From Pontibacter sp. G13 (GTDB taxonomy: Bacteria; Bacteroidota; Bacteroidia; J057): 64,000 bases of DNA. Below, one piece after another: positions 1 to 9,795 of this stretch. Under the pieces are notes generated by a model. The model was not told the DNA's origin and made no database searches. It saw nothing but the letters and a program-made list of their open reading frames with translations. The stretch lies in the NCBI RefSeq assembly GCF_031851795.1, contig NZ_CP134696.1:2217001-2281000 (forward strand), given 5' to 3'. How positions within the stretch are numbered: the stretch's first letter is position 1; each line of letters starts with the position of its first letter. Position numbers and translations under genes: made by a program.

Positions 1-521
1 ATTGGGGCAATAAGGTTGGACTTCAAGGTGGTATCAAATATGTCTCCGCGCTTGGAATCGACGGATTGGATCTCCAGATTGAGTACAATCAGGTTCGTCC
101 CTACACCTATCAGCATTTTGCGATTTCATCCAATTACACCCATTACGGCCAATCCCTAGGCCATGCTTCAGGTGCCAATCTTCGCGATTTCCACTTCATC
201 GGGTACTACCAACCCAATCCACGATGGCATCTATTCGGTTCCTACTCCTACCTCATCAAAGGACTCGATCAAGACGGCATCAATTATGGGGGAGATGCAG
301 GCATTTCTTCCTTGGCAGATCGACTGGGCGACTTCGACCACTTCGTGGCGCAGGGAGAATCGTACGTGGTCCATCAAGCCTTCGGACGCATCAGTCGCCA
401 ACTATTCAAGGGCGACATGTACCTAGAAATGGAGTCTCGATATCGCCGCATGAACGACGATCAGTCTCTCACATTTATGGCGGGCCTCAGACTGAACATG
501 GTGGGTAGGACGGTGAAGTAG
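1..521 (+). CDS. C-terminal part of a RemB/Wzi-like outer-membrane beta-barrel protein (5' truncated)
   Basis: The reading frame is open from base 3, so the gene starts before the window and only about 172 C-terminal residues are present. The visible part alternates hydrophobic and polar residues with many Tyr, Trp and Gly, as in an outer-membrane barrel. The stretch LQIEYNQVRPYTYQHF, followed by YTHYGQSLGHASGANLRDF, resembles the C-terminal region of Bacteroidota proteins annotated as gliding-motility RemB or capsule-assembly Wzi family. A Tyr/Gly-rich strand containing NYGGD follows, and the barrel ends in a short strand near the C-terminus. The family assignment comes from remembered motifs, not from a search. 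A role in surface polysaccharide or gliding is inferred from the family only. Confidence 0.55.
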   Translation, partial: WGNKVGLQGGIKYVSALGIDGLDLQIEYNQVRPYTYQHFAISSNYTHYGQSLGHASGANLRDFHFIGYYQPNPRWHLFGSYSYLIKGLDQDGINYGGDAGISSLADRLGDFDHFVAQGESYVVHQAFGRISRQLFKGDMYLEMESRYRRMNDDQSLTFMAGLRLNMVGRTVK

Positions 522-592
522 CGGAATTGCCAGACGATAAACCTCATCTCTTCATAAGAGATCATTTGAAATGATAATACCGAAGTGTTTTT

Positions 593-1432
593 TTGCGATT
601 GGCACCCATATTCGGTACTTTATGCAAAAAATTACTTGAGTTGGATCTTCACACATATATTCAAGCACTTCTGGCTCAGGAGGAGTACTCCTTCTCCCTT
701 GAAGAAATCAGGGAGCAGATCAACAATAGTGATATTGCCATAAAGCGACAATTGGATAGATTAGTTGAGAAGAAAAAAGTATTCAATCTAAGAAAAGGAT
801 TTTACCTCATCCTCCCACCCTTGTATGCGAAAATGGGGAAATTGCCCCTTTCCCTCTATGCAGATAAAATGTTCTCTTCTCTAGACAAAATCTACTATGT
901 GGGTTTATTCTCAGCTGCGAGATTACATGGAGCCGGCCATCAGCAGGTGCAACAAGATTACATCATAACTCCTACTCCGAAACTGCGAGACATCCAAAAA
1001 GGGCCTTACCAGATTAGATTCTTCACAGCCCAATATTGGCCAACGAGCCATATAATCAGAACCACCTCGGAGTCAAGAGCATATTGTATTTCTAGCCCTG
1101 CTTTGACCTTCGCTGACCTCATTCATCATCAATCAAAAATTGGCGGTCTCAGCCGAAGTATCGCCACCTTGGAAGAGTTATCAGAAGCAATTACGGATAC
1201 AGATTTGGAAAGCCTTGTGCTTTGGTATCCGTATCGGAGTACACTTCAAAGAATGGGACTGATCCTCGATACCATCATTGGTGTTCCCAGTCTTGCGGAG
1301 ATCGTCTACAAGGAATTGATTAAGGGTCCATTTTTCCCGACAACTCTAAGCCCTCTCGCAGAGAGAAAGCCTCGATATGTGCAAAACCGTTGGAAAATCA
1401 ATATTAACATCCAACTTGAAAATGATCTATGA
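593..1432 (+). CDS. AbiEi-type antitoxin / transcriptional regulator of a type IV toxin-antitoxin pair
   Basis: The protein is about 279 residues. Residues 30-70 look like a winged helix-turn-helix (FSLEEIREQINNSDIAIKRQ, then a basic KKKVFNLRKGFY wing). The AbiEi-like middle part follows, containing YYVGLFSAARLHGAGHQQ and ending with a DLIHHQSKIGGLSR segment. Known AbiEi antitoxins repress their own operon and counteract the AbiEii nucleotidyltransferase. The stop codon overlaps the start of the next gene by 4 bp (ATGA), which implies translational coupling. The start is uncertain: no in-frame ATG lies near the 5' end, and TTG codons at 593, 599 and 641 are all possible; I kept the longest. 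The DNA looks more AT-rich than the flanking genes, consistent with transfer. Confidence 0.72.
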   Translation: MRLAPIFGTLCKKLLELDLHTYIQALLAQEEYSFSLEEIREQINNSDIAIKRQLDRLVEKKKVFNLRKGFYLILPPLYAKMGKLPLSLYADKMFSSLDKIYYVGLFSAARLHGAGHQQVQQDYIITPTPKLRDIQKGPYQIRFFTAQYWPTSHIIRTTSESRAYCISSPALTFADLIHHQSKIGGLSRSIATLEELSEAITDTDLESLVLWYPYRSTLQRMGLILDTIIGVPSLAEIVYKELIKGPFFPTTLSPLAERKPRYVQNRWKININIQLENDL

Positions 1433-2220
1433 TCCCAAAATCTCATATTGTCCAGTGGCAGCAATATGCCCCATGGCAAGATTTTGCACAGGTTGAACAG
1501 GACCTCATCATTAGCAGAACACTAGTCGCTATCTTTTCGGATGACATATTGCGTTCGCAATTGGCTTTTAGAGGCGGTACTGCCTTGCATAAGCTATTTT
1601 GTAACCCCGCACCCAGATATTCCGAGGATATAGATCTTGTCCAAATACACCCAGGCCCCATCAAGCCTATCATTCATCGACTTGGAGAAGTAATTGACTT
1701 TTTCGACGAGCCACGATCTACCAAAAACAGAGGTCATGGGGTAAAAGCTATACATCGATTTACCTCATCTTTTGAATCGATTCCCCTGCGCCTCAAAATC
1801 GAAATCAATTGCCGTGAGCATTTTCAGGTATTGGACTGGGCAGAAATCCCCTTCAAAATCGAGAATGATTGGTTTTCAGGGGAAACCACGTTACGTACCT
1901 ATCAATTAAGTGAGTTGTTAGGAACTAAACTCCGGGCACTTTTCCAGAGAAAGAAAGGGAGGGATTTGTTCGACTTAGACTACAGTAGACGGCTAAATCC
2001 CATAAATGAGCAGGAAGTCTTATCCTGTTTTAAAAAATACATTGAGTATTCAACCGAAAAATCCGCGCCTACGCAAAAACAGTTCATTCAGAATATGGAA
2101 TCCAAATTCAATGACCCAATGTTTCATGGGGATATGGAGGGAATTCTCAGAACCGGGATTTCGTATGATCCTCATGAAGCATTTGAGTGGTTGATTCATT
2201 CTCTCATTTCTCAGTTGTAA
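1429..2220 (+). CDS. AbiEii/AbiGii-family nucleotidyltransferase toxin
   Basis: This 263-residue protein has the DNA polymerase beta-type nucleotidyltransferase signature of AbiEii toxins: RGGTALHKLF (about residues 47-56), then the metal-binding RYSEDIDLV at 63-71. A third acidic position lies in LKIEINCREHF. Near residue 170 is LLGTKLRALFQRKKGRDLFD, the conserved motif IV of the family. AbiE toxins are GTP-binding nucleotidyltransferases that modify RNA or tRNA and cause reversible growth arrest, for example in phage defence; the exact target here is unknown. It overlaps the antitoxin gene by 4 bp, so the two form one operon. A bidirectional terminator follows. All visible motifs are intact, so the toxin should be functional. 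Confidence 0.82.
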   Translation: MIPKSHIVQWQQYAPWQDFAQVEQDLIISRTLVAIFSDDILRSQLAFRGGTALHKLFCNPAPRYSEDIDLVQIHPGPIKPIIHRLGEVIDFFDEPRSTKNRGHGVKAIHRFTSSFESIPLRLKIEINCREHFQVLDWAEIPFKIENDWFSGETTLRTYQLSELLGTKLRALFQRKKGRDLFDLDYSRRLNPINEQEVLSCFKKYIEYSTEKSAPTQKQFIQNMESKFNDPMFHGDMEGILRTGISYDPHEAFEWLIHSLISQL

Positions 2221-2263
2221 AAAGAGCTTGCTTGGAGAAGTCTCAATAGATGGCCCAAAAGCC

Positions 2264-2295
2264 AAAGGCCATCCTCGTGTGTGAGGATGGCCTTT
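2264..2295. terminator. Bidirectional hairpin between convergent genes
   Basis: A 13-bp perfect stem (AAAGGCCATCCTC / GAGGATGGCCTTT) with a 6-nt loop lies between the end of the toxin gene (+) and the end of the TPR gene (-). Neither side has a long T tract, so termination efficiency is uncertain. The position and perfect stem fit a shared terminator. Confidence 0.6.
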
Positions 2296-2317
2296 CAGCT
2301 GTTTTATGAAAAGGAGA

Positions 2318-3550
2318 CTAGTTGTTCAGTTCGCGGAGCTTGCCAGCGTACTCAACCATTTCCTCATCCAATTCGAGGTATCCTGTGATTTCCACCAATT
2401 TCTGGAGCCACTGTACTTCGGTAGGATCTTCCTCGTGCAACCACTTACAGTATGGGTAAGAAGTTTCGAGCAACTTGAGGATCTCAGCATTCATCGCGTC
2501 GATTTCTTCTTCATCGTCCAAATCAGCCTTTTTGGCACTCATTTCAGCCGCCTTGTTGTTGTAGTATGCGAACATACCGTAGTTGGCCAATTTGTTGTTT
2601 GGATCATTTTTGTAAGCTTCTTGGTAGTATTTGAAAGCTTGTTCTCCCTCGCCATTCCGCTCTAGCAAGCTAGCGAATGCCAACTTCACGTTGTAGTCAT
2701 CCGGGTTGGCATCTACAGCAGCCTGGAACTTCGCACGAGCCTGCTCGAAGAGTTCAGGGTTTTGGTTGTAGATGGACAGCTCTTGACGCTTGATATCCTC
2801 ATCGTCAGGAACGATCTCCAGACCACGGCCCAAAGTTTCAATTGCCTTGGAAGGCTTTCCTTGAGCGTTGTAGATCACCGCCAATTGCTGGGACACATAG
2901 CTGATCTGTCCTTTGGCAGCTTGGTACTCTTGGTTTGCTTCCAATTGCTCAGGCGTAAACCCAGCGTCCACGTAGTTCGCGTTGAATACGTCCAAGCTTT
3001 TTTCCAAAGAAGCGATAGCAGCAGGCGTATCAGTCAAGGAAAGGTATGTGGTTGCCAACAGACGATGCGTCATGAAATAATCAGGATTCAAGTCGATGGT
3101 GGCTTCCAAGTTCTTCTTGGCAGTTTCGTAATCCTCTGCCATGAAAGCTACATATCCATCATTGAACATGACGTTAGGCAAGAAGGGTTCGATGAACAAA
3201 GTTGCATCTCTCAACTGCTTTTCGTTGTACTCAGTATCCTTCAAGAGGTCGTAGTACTTTTTGGAGCGAAATGCAGCATCTGGATATTGGGCACGGAGTT
3301 CTGTCATAGAAGTATCCTGAGCCACTTGCAGATAAGCGTAGGAAAGCTTGTAGTATGCTTTAGGGATTTTCTTGGCCTTTCCACCTGTAAACAGGCTCAG
3401 GTCAGAGATACCCTGCTCGAGCTTTTCGATACCAGGACCGTAATCTCCTCCGTCAATGGAGATGATCCCGCCGGTCACCTTCGACGGCTGGGCAATGACG
3501 GCCGCAATACCCAGCAGCATGCTCGCGGCAAAGAAAGTGAGTTTCTTCAT
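2318..3550 (-). CDS. Exported TPR-repeat protein
   Basis: About 410 residues. The start was set at the ATG giving MKKLTFFAASMLLGIAAVIAQ, a typical Sec signal peptide ending in AQ; the 14 codons upstream in frame are not needed. After cleavage the chain is a series of 34-residue helical repeats. TPR-type consensus is clearest in YETAKKNLEATIDLNPDYFM, PSKAIETLGRGLEIVPDDED and EQAFKYYQEAYKNDPNNKLA. An acidic linker (DLDDEEEID) lies near residue 340. It is probably periplasmic and acts as a protein-interaction scaffold; no enzymatic motif is visible. It is transcribed towards the AbiE operon and lies just downstream of gyrA on the same strand (about 85 bp gap), so it may be co-transcribed with gyrA. 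Confidence 0.75.
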   Translation of the reverse strand: MKKLTFFAASMLLGIAAVIAQPSKVTGGIISIDGGDYGPGIEKLEQGISDLSLFTGGKAKKIPKAYYKLSYAYLQVAQDTSMTELRAQYPDAAFRSKKYYDLLKDTEYNEKQLRDATLFIEPFLPNVMFNDGYVAFMAEDYETAKKNLEATIDLNPDYFMTHRLLATTYLSLTDTPAAIASLEKSLDVFNANYVDAGFTPEQLEANQEYQAAKGQISYVSQQLAVIYNAQGKPSKAIETLGRGLEIVPDDEDIKRQELSIYNQNPELFEQARAKFQAAVDANPDDYNVKLAFASLLERNGEGEQAFKYYQEAYKNDPNNKLANYGMFAYYNNKAAEMSAKKADLDDEEEIDAMNAEILKLLETSYPYCKWLHEEDPTEVQWLQKLVEITGYLELDEEMVEYAGKLRELNN

Positions 3551-3635
3551 AGTACTGAGGTTAAGGTAGTAGCAAAATCTAATACCTATCAAAAATGTTC
3601 AAATCAATCAGGAAAATAGTGTTCCCACGTAGGTT

Positions 3636-6173
3636 TTATTCGTCAGTGTCAGGTGTATCGTCCTGAGTATCCGTTTCCGGAGTATCAGGCGTTTCTTCAT
3701 CACCTTCCACGGCTGTCTTTTCTTCTTCGGTTTCCACCACGATGGTTGCAGAAGCGATTTCGTCCCCGCCTTTCAACTTGATGAGGCGCACCCCTTGGGT
3801 GTTTCGTCCCAACACGTTGATTCCAGAGACTTCCATTCGGATGGTAATGCCCATTTTGGTGATGATCATGAGATCCTCCTCCTCTGGGTTTTCGACCTTC
3901 TTAACGGCCACCAGCTTACCGATCTTATCCGAGACGTTGATGGTTTTTACCCCTTTTCCGCCACGGTTTGTGACCCGATATTCTTCTACGCTGGTCTGCT
4001 TGCCATATCCCTGTTCGGACACCACCAGAATATTGGCCTGATCGTCAGACACTACCAACATTCCGACCACTGCATCTTCGTCATTCTGCAAGGTGATTCC
4101 GCGAACCCCCATCGCAGTACGGCCCATTTCACGAACTTTTTCTTCTTCGAAACGGACAGCATATCCCTCACGGGTACCAATGACGATGTGGCTATTGCCA
4201 TCTGTCAGTTTAGCTTCCAAGAGTTCATCTCCTTCGTTGATGGTAATTGCGAGAATACCATTGGCACGAGGACGGCTATAATCGCGCAGCAAGGTCTTTT
4301 TGACCTGTCCTTTGCGGGTAGCCATGATGATGTAATGGGAATTCAGGAAGTCCTGATCGTCCAGACTCTCCACCGTGATGAAGGCCTTCACTCGGTCTTC
4401 GCGGTCGATATTGATCATGTTCTGGATCGGACGTCCTCGGTTGGTTCTCTCACCTTGAGGGATCTGGTAGACGCGCAACCAGAAACATTTACCCATTTCA
4501 GTGAAGAACAACATGTAGTTGTGGGTCCGAGTGGATATCAAGTGCTCCACAAAATCGGAGTCCTTGGTACCTGTTCCACGGAATCCAGTACCTCCACGCC
4601 CTTGCGCTTGATAGGCAGTTGCGAGGGTACGTTTGATATATCCTTGGTTGGTGATGGTGACGATCATATCCTCATTGGCAATGAGGTCTTCGATCCGGAT
4701 TTCTCCATCAGAGTATGTGATATTGGTACGGCGTTCATCTCCGAACTTCTCGATCATCTCGTCGAGTTCGTCCTTGATGATGCCCATTCTCATGTTCACA
4801 TCAGCCAATACCGCACGGTAGTAATCGATTTTCTCCATGAGGTCCTTGAACTGGTTCTCGATTTTTTCGCGCTCGAGTCCAGTCAGGCGTTGGAGTCTCA
4901 TATCGAGGATCGCTTTGGCCTGCATTTCGGACAGTTCAAATCGCTCGATCAATCCTGCACGGGCAAGATCAGCCGTTTGGGAAGCACGGATCAATGCGAT
5001 CACCTCATCGAGGTTATCCAATGCAATCAGCAATCCTTTGAGGATGTGGGCTCTTTTCTCGGCCTCTTCCAGTTCATACTGGGTACGGCGAGTCACCACT
5101 TCATGACGATGATCCACAAAATGGCGGATCATGTCTTTGAGATTGAGCGTTTGAGGACGCCCGTTGACCAAAGCGACGTTGTTGATGCTGAATGAAGATT
5201 GCAGCGGCGTCAGTTGGTACAGTTTATTCAATACGACCTGGGCATTGGCATCGCGTTTGAGATCCACGACAATTCGCATCCCTTGACGGTCGGATTCATC
5301 ATTTACGTAAGAGATTCCTTCGAGGCGCTTTTCGTTCACCAAGTGGGAGATCTTCTCGATGGTGGTAGCCTTATTGACCTGGTAAGGAATCTCAGTGATG
5401 ATGATTCGCTCACGGTCATTGCTATCAATCTCGATATCCGCTTTTGCACGCATCACCACTCGGCCTTTACCAGTGGCATAAGCTTGCTGAATTCCTTCTA
5501 CTCCATAGATGGTAGCTCCGGTCGGGAAGTCAGGGCCTTTGACGTACTCCATGAGTCCCACGATGTCGATATCGGTATTGTCGATGTATGCCTTGGTGGC
5601 ATTCACGACTTCCACGAGGTTGTGGGGAGGCATATTGGTGGCCATCCCCACGGCGATACCACTCGCTCCATTGATGAGGAGGTTGGGAACCTTGGCAGGA
5701 AGTACGGTAGGCTCCTGAAGGGAGTCGTCAAAGTTGAGACGGAAATCGACGGTATTTTTTTCGAGGTCAGCGAGCAACTCTTCCGCGATCTTTCTCAATC
5801 GGGCCTCTGTGTAACGCATGGCCGCAGGGTTGTCCCCATCGATGGAACCAAAGTTTCCTTGACCGTCCACCAGTGGATATCTGAGGGACCAAGGCTGAGC
5901 CATCCGGACCATGGTATCATACACGGCGCTATCGCCGTGAGGGTGAAACTTACCAAGCACCTCACCTACAATCCTTGCAGACTTCTTGTAAGGGCGGTTG
6001 CTGGCCAGTCCCAATTCGGACATTCCGTACAGTACCCGGCGGTGAACCGGTTTGAGACCATCTCGGACATCAGGCAAAGCCCTTGAGACGATTACCGACA
6101 TCGAGTAGTCAATGTAGGCATTCTTCATCTCGTCCTCGATGATCCTCGTGACGATCTTTTCTCCTTCTGCCAT
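3636..6173 (-). CDS. gyrA: DNA gyrase subunit A
   Basis: An 845-residue type IIA topoisomerase subunit that, with GyrB, introduces negative supercoils. The winged-helix and tower region contains the catalytic tyrosine at residue 121 in [10 protein letters not shown]. The quinolone-resistance region [19 protein letters not shown] has Ser82 and Asp86, the unmutated (sensitive) state by comparison with E. coli S83/D87. The C-terminal beta-pinwheel begins near residue 500 and carries a degenerate GyrA box (QGRGGTG where E. coli has QRRGGKG). The tail is very acidic (last ~35 residues, rich in E, D and T), common in this phylum. Start: the ATG giving MAEGEKIV matches other GyrA proteins and has AAGGAAG about 12 nt upstream; the in-frame GTG eight codons earlier is unlikely. 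Confidence 0.97.
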   Translation of the reverse strand: MAEGEKIVTRIIEDEMKNAYIDYSMSVIVSRALPDVRDGLKPVHRRVLYGMSELGLASNRPYKKSARIVGEVLGKFHPHGDSAVYDTMVRMAQPWSLRYPLVDGQGNFGSIDGDNPAAMRYTEARLRKIAEELLADLEKNTVDFRLNFDDSLQEPTVLPAKVPNLLINGASGIAVGMATNMPPHNLVEVVNATKAYIDNTDIDIVGLMEYVKGPDFPTGATIYGVEGIQQAYATGKGRVVMRAKADIEIDSNDRERIIITEIPYQVNKATTIEKISHLVNEKRLEGISYVNDESDRQGMRIVVDLKRDANAQVVLNKLYQLTPLQSSFSINNVALVNGRPQTLNLKDMIRHFVDHRHEVVTRRTQYELEEAEKRAHILKGLLIALDNLDEVIALIRASQTADLARAGLIERFELSEMQAKAILDMRLQRLTGLEREKIENQFKDLMEKIDYYRAVLADVNMRMGIIKDELDEMIEKFGDERRTNITYSDGEIRIEDLIANEDMIVTITNQGYIKRTLATAYQAQGRGGTGFRGTGTKDSDFVEHLISTRTHNYMLFFTEMGKCFWLRVYQIPQGERTNRGRPIQNMINIDREDRVKAFITVESLDDQDFLNSHYIIMATRKGQVKKTLLRDYSRPRANGILAITINEGDELLEAKLTDGNSHIVIGTREGYAVRFEEEKVREMGRTAMGVRGITLQNDEDAVVGMLVVSDDQANILVVSEQGYGKQTSVEEYRVTNRGGKGVKTINVSDKIGKLVAVKKVENPEEEDLMIITKMGITIRMEVSGINVLGRNTQGVRLIKLKGGDEIASATIVVETEEEKTAVEGDEETPDTPETDTQDDTPDTDE

Positions 6174-6412
6174 ATATGCTGAATTCTTCCTTTTCACTGA
6201 TCTCGGAACACCGATTTCGGTCCCCGAAATAGATGGTGCAAATTAGCTAAATCTTTCCGGCTTTGAAAGCCATCTCCCCCTGTAAGAACCGCCTCAATCT
6301 ATCCCCAAAACGCGATTCGGAACGTTGTTGAATTCCGACGCAATCCGTTTTTCCCGAGGTGTCCCGAGACGGTAACTTCATACAACAGCTAGACTCATCC
6401 AACGGGGACTTT

Positions 6413-6841
6413 ATGCGACTTCACGAACTCAGTGATCAGCAGAAACGCGACCTCGATGTCTTTCATCTCCTCCTTGAATTTCACGGTTGGGATGATCCGG
6501 AGAATACCGAGCATCGTCTTTCTACTGGTCAGGATGTAACCCCCGAAGGTTACCGCAGCCTGCTCTTGACTTCCACTCGCCTTGAAGCACGATTCCATGC
6601 GCCTGTGAACATGATCAGCATTTCGCTGACGGACCTCAAATCCGAGGACCGCATCAAGATCCATTTCCTATTCGATAAGCAGCCAGAAAGAGTACTGGAA
6701 TGGATCGCAGAAATGACCGTGCACATGAATCTCAACAATTACCAAGATCAACTGAAAGGAGCCAATGGGACCTGCGAAATGATCCTATTGGAAGTTTCCG
6801 ACACGGAGATCTATGAGGTAAAACCCGCCAAGAAAGCCTAA
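6413..6841 (+). CDS. Hypothetical protein, 142 residues
   Basis: I do not recognise this gene. From the chosen ATG (MRLHELSDQQKRDLDVF, preceded by a G-rich GGGGAC) it encodes a soluble, acidic protein with no signal peptide or membrane segment. An upstream in-frame GTG at 6359 would add 18 residues. The N-terminus looks helical (DQQKRDLDVFHLLLEFHGW). The centre has alternating strands (VNMISISL, IKIHFLFD), then a helix (RVLEWIAEMTVHMNL), suggesting a small alpha/beta fold. It is divergent from gyrA and convergent with trmB, with a strong hairpin just after its stop. Codon use resembles the neighbouring housekeeping genes, which supports it being real. Confidence 0.6.
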   Translation: MRLHELSDQQKRDLDVFHLLLEFHGWDDPENTEHRLSTGQDVTPEGYRSLLLTSTRLEARFHAPVNMISISLTDLKSEDRIKIHFLFDKQPERVLEWIAEMTVHMNLNNYQDQLKGANGTCEMILLEVSDTEIYEVKPAKKA

Positions 6842-6862
6842 CATCTAGTTACGAAGACATGC

Positions 6863-6895
6863 TTGCGGCCCGATCTCGGGCCGCACTTGTTTTAT
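6863..6895 (+). terminator. Rho-independent terminator
   Basis: A perfect 9-bp GC-rich stem (TGCGGCCCG / CGGGCCGCA) with a 4-nt loop is followed by CTTGTTTTATT. It lies immediately after the 142-residue hypothetical gene and reaches the stop codon of the convergent trmB gene. Confidence 0.8.
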
Positions 6896-7560
6896 TCAAA
6901 GCGTTTCTCCCATCCCTCCGGGAATGAAAGCACGACATAATTGATCGGAATTCCCATCTCCATGAACTTGCGCTCGTAGGCAGTCTTCACTTTGGGGTCA
7001 GGGCCGATCTCCTCATTGGCGTGGAGATCGAAGGTGAGCGTATGGAAATTCAAGCCTGCTTTCACGAATACTTCCAAGCCGAAGAGAAATAATTCCCGAT
7101 TGTCAGATTTGAAGTGAAGGCGTCCCCCAGACTTGAGTGCCTGATGATATACCCGGAGAAAGTTTTCATTGACCATCCGGTGCTTGGCCTGACGCTTTTT
7201 GGGAAATGGATCTGGAAATGTGATCCAGATTTCGTCAATTTCATGCTGATCAGCCTGATCTCCCAATTGCAGGAGGTGGGTACAAACAAATGCCAAGTTT
7301 CGGATACCCGCTTCCTCGGCACGACGAGCAGGATACCACATCCGGTCCATCTTCAAATCGACGCCGACAAAGTTTCGCTCTGGATATTTCTCAGCCAATC
7401 CATAGCTGAAATCAGCCTTTCCACATCCCAGTTCCATGGTGATGGGATGATCATTGCCAAACACTTCTGACCATTTGCCGGCCATCTTGTGATCTTGGAC
7501 AAAGCAGCGATCCGTCTCCTGGTAGGCTGCTTTTTTGAACAATTTTTTCCTTTTCGACAT
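6892..7560 (-). CDS. trmB: tRNA (guanine-N7-)-methyltransferase
   Basis: This 222-residue SAM-dependent enzyme makes m7G46 in the variable loop of tRNAs. The Rossmann SAM-binding motif is MELGCGKADFSYGLAEKYP (about residues 40-58), with the acidic strand-end residue in NFVGVDLK. The family hallmark DEIWITFPDPFPKKRQAKHR spans about 113-132, and the conserved FKSDNRELF follows. Its length matches the family. The start at MSKRKKLFKKAAYQE gives the basic N-terminal extension common in Bacteroidota. It is a single gene, convergent with the hypothetical gene downstream. Confidence 0.95.
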   Translation of the reverse strand: MSKRKKLFKKAAYQETDRCFVQDHKMAGKWSEVFGNDHPITMELGCGKADFSYGLAEKYPERNFVGVDLKMDRMWYPARRAEEAGIRNLAFVCTHLLQLGDQADQHEIDEIWITFPDPFPKKRQAKHRMVNENFLRVYHQALKSGGRLHFKSDNRELFLFGLEVFVKAGLNFHTLTFDLHANEEIGPDPKVKTAYERKFMEMGIPINYVVLSFPEGWEKRFE

Positions 7561-7619
7561 GTAATCCCGCTAGTTGTCCGTTGAAGGGGGCACAAATTTC
7601 GTAGGAATCCCCCAGAAAT

Positions 7620-7650
7620 GAAAAACTCCTCCCAAAAATTGAGAGGAGCA
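7620..7650 (-). terminator. Terminator of the small exported-protein gene (minus strand)
   Basis: Read on the minus strand, a stem (CTCCTC / GAGGAG, extendable by a base pair) is followed by TTTTTC. It lies about 40 bp after the stop of the gene at 7690-8073. Confidence 0.6.
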
Positions 7651-7689
7651 AAAATCCAGTTCAGTACGTGGATTACCTATCTACCAAGA

Positions 7690-8073
7690 TTACTTATCAA
7701 CCAATATCATTTCTTTGTACGTCTCCCAATCCGACTGGATTGTGACAAAATAAACCCCCTGCCGAAACTGCCCGATATCTACCATCACCTCTCTCTTTCC
7801 GGCTGGGTATGGAGTGGAAATCGAAAAAAACTGATTGCCAAAGGCATCTCGAATTGTGATTTCCACCTTGGATTCCAAATACATGAACATCCCCACATTC
7901 AGCATCGAACCCTGAACTTCGACATGTCGAAATTCGAAGGTTTTGGGCGGCAATTCTTCTCCATAGCAGATGGTTGGAGCGTGATTGACGGGAATGGAAG
8001 GAACCATATTTGCTCCCCTGACTTGGGGAAGAAAGAGCCCTAAGGCCAGAATCCATGAACAGATTTTCAACAT
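7690..8073 (-). CDS. Small exported protein with a T9SS-tail-like beta domain
   Basis: A 127-residue protein starting MLKICSWILALGLFLPQVRG, a clear signal peptide. The mature part is one beta-sandwich-like domain. Its second half (VEITIRDAFGNQFFSISTP, then GQFRQGVYFVTIQSDWETY and the terminal KEMILVDK) has the strand order and the G-x-Y-x-V/L pattern of T9SS type A sorting domains. It lacks the YPNP opening motif. It could be a free-standing CTD-like domain or a small secreted protein. No partner is evident; it is flanked by trmB on the same strand and metK divergently. Confidence 0.6.
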   Translation of the reverse strand: MLKICSWILALGLFLPQVRGANMVPSIPVNHAPTICYGEELPPKTFEFRHVEVQGSMLNVGMFMYLESKVEITIRDAFGNQFFSISTPYPAGKREVMVDIGQFRQGVYFVTIQSDWETYKEMILVDK

Positions 8074-8326
8074 AATTGCTTGATTTGCTTTCGAATCGAC
8101 GATCTGTACAGAAGCCAGCGGACGTACGTTGTTAGTTATACAATAACGTGTTCATTCACCCTACTTTTTGCGAGGAATGATTCCAGCTAAGGGCGGTTTT
8201 GTGGGGATATTGCTCGTTTTTTTTCATTTCACGCAGGGTTATTACAGAGAAGAAGTGCCAAAGTGGGTTGGTTTTTCAGTCGTTTCCTTGCAATTTTGTA
8301 TAATACCGTTCAAACAAAAACTGACC

Positions 8327-9667
8327 ATGCCATATCTCTTCACATCGGAATCTGTCTCTGAAGGACATCCAGACAAGGTAGCGGATCAAATCTCTGACGC
8401 GGTGCTTGATGCCATGTTGCAGCAGGATCCTGACTCGAGGGTTGCCTGCGAGACATTGGTTACGACTGGACAGGTTGTACTTGCAGGTGAAGTAAGCACG
8501 AAGGCTTATGTAGACTTGCAGCAAGTCGTTCGCGATACGATCGAGCGTATTGGGTATACTTCTGACGAATACCAATTCAGCTCGGCATCTTGTTCCATCC
8601 TTTCTGCCTTGCATGAGCAATCTGCAGACATTGCCCGAGGCGTGGACAGCGACGAATCAGCTGAGAAAGACCAAGGAGCCGGCGACCAGGGGATGATGTT
8701 TGGCTATGCCAACAACGAGACCGAGGAGTACATGCCGATGGCCCTTGCCTATTCCCATAAATTGGTGATGGAACTGGCCAATATCCGCAAAAACGAGCCG
8801 GAATTGATGCCTTACCTTCGCCCGGATTCCAAATCTCAGGTAACCATCGAATACGGTGATGACGGAAAGGCCATTCGCGTCCACACCATTGTCATCTCCA
8901 CCCAGCATGACGACTTCATTCAGCCTGCAGACGATTCTGCTGCTGCCGAAGAAGAAGCCGATCGCCAAATGCTGGAGCGTATTCGCGAGGACATCATCAC
9001 CCATTTGATTCCTCGTGTCATCAAGCCCGAGCACATTCAAGACACCATTTATCATATCAACCCAACTGGGAAGTTTGTGATTGGTGGTCCTCATGGAGAT
9101 GCGGGTTTGACTGGCCGTAAGATTATCGTGGATACCTACGGCGGCAAAGGCGCTCACGGTGGTGGCGCTTTCTCCGGAAAAGATGCCTCCAAGGTAGACC
9201 GCTCTGCTGCTTATGCTGCACGCCACATCGCCAAAAACATCGTCGCTAGCGGCATCGCTGATGAAGCTTTGGTGCAGCTTGCCTACGCGATCGGAGTTGC
9301 CGAGCCCGTTTCCATTTTCGTGGATACCTACGGAACCAGCAAAGTGAATATCTCCGATTCGGAAATCGCAGAAAAAATCAAATCCAATCTTTCCTTCACT
9401 CCTACAGCAATTGTAGAAAGACTCGGCCTCAACAAGCCTGTATTCTCTCCTTCTGCTGCTTACGGACACATGGGAAGAACTTCTTACGAAAAAGAAGTGG
9501 ATCTGAAATACGTGGAAATCAATCGCGAAAATGGCAATGAGACCATTACGCGCAATTTGGTAAAAGAGAGCGTGACCTTCTTTGCATGGGAGCGTCTGGA
9601 CCTCGTTGACCAACTGAAATCCATCTTTGCGGAGAACTTCAATGAGGAGACCCTTTCCGTTTCCTAA
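8327..9667 (+). CDS. metK: S-adenosylmethionine synthetase (methionine adenosyltransferase)
   Basis: A 446-residue cytoplasmic enzyme that makes SAM from methionine and ATP. All family motifs are visible: [20 protein letters not shown] at the N-terminus (ATP-binding His), [14 protein letters not shown] in the centre (family GAGDQG hexapeptide), and [20 protein letters not shown] followed by [14 protein letters not shown] (P-loop-like GGGAFSGKD). It is longer than the E. coli protein, mainly through an acidic helical insert ([20 protein letters not shown]). The ATG at 8327 gives the canonical N-terminus; the 53 upstream in-frame codons are not conserved-looking. I looked at the 250-bp leader and saw no SAM riboswitch fold I recognise. 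Confidence 0.97.
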   Translation: MPYLFTSESVSEGHPDKVADQISDAVLDAMLQQDPDSRVACETLVTTGQVVLAGEVSTKAYVDLQQVVRDTIERIGYTSDEYQFSSASCSILSALHEQSADIARGVDSDESAEKDQGAGDQGMMFGYANNETEEYMPMALAYSHKLVMELANIRKNEPELMPYLRPDSKSQVTIEYGDDGKAIRVHTIVISTQHDDFIQPADDSAAAEEEADRQMLERIREDIITHLIPRVIKPEHIQDTIYHINPTGKFVIGGPHGDAGLTGRKIIVDTYGGKGAHGGGAFSGKDASKVDRSAAYAARHIAKNIVASGIADEALVQLAYAIGVAEPVSIFVDTYGTSKVNISDSEIAEKIKSNLSFTPTAIVERLGLNKPVFSPSAAYGHMGRTSYEKEVDLKYVEINRENGNETITRNLVKESVTFFAWERLDLVDQLKSIFAENFNEETLSVS

Positions 9668-9690
9668 TTACTTCTCCCTTCAAAAGTATC

Positions 9691-9729
9691 AAGCGACAAC
9701 TGGCCAAGTTGTCGCTTTTTCTTTTTTTT
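9691..9729 (+). terminator. metK terminator
   Basis: A perfect stem AAGCGACAAC / GTTGTCGCTT with a short loop, followed by TTTTTCTTTTTTTT, 24 bp after the metK stop. This is a classic intrinsic terminator. Confidence 0.93.
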
Positions 9730-9795
9730 GCATTAAGGAACCTGATGGCTCCGCGATTCAATATTTACAGCCGAATCCACTTCAATTCATTTCCC

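Noticed and set aside
3795-5195. 466-codon open frame on the plus strand within gyrA
   Set aside because: It is the antisense shadow of gyrA, with no domain, ribosome-binding site or plausible composition.
8074-8326. Possible SAM riboswitch before metK
   Set aside because: I could not draw a SAM-I or SAM-II fold. The only inverted repeat (ACGTT...AACGT) is short and imperfect.
8657-9613. 318-codon open frame opposite metK
   Set aside because: Mirror frame of a strongly biased conserved gene; it encodes no recognisable protein.
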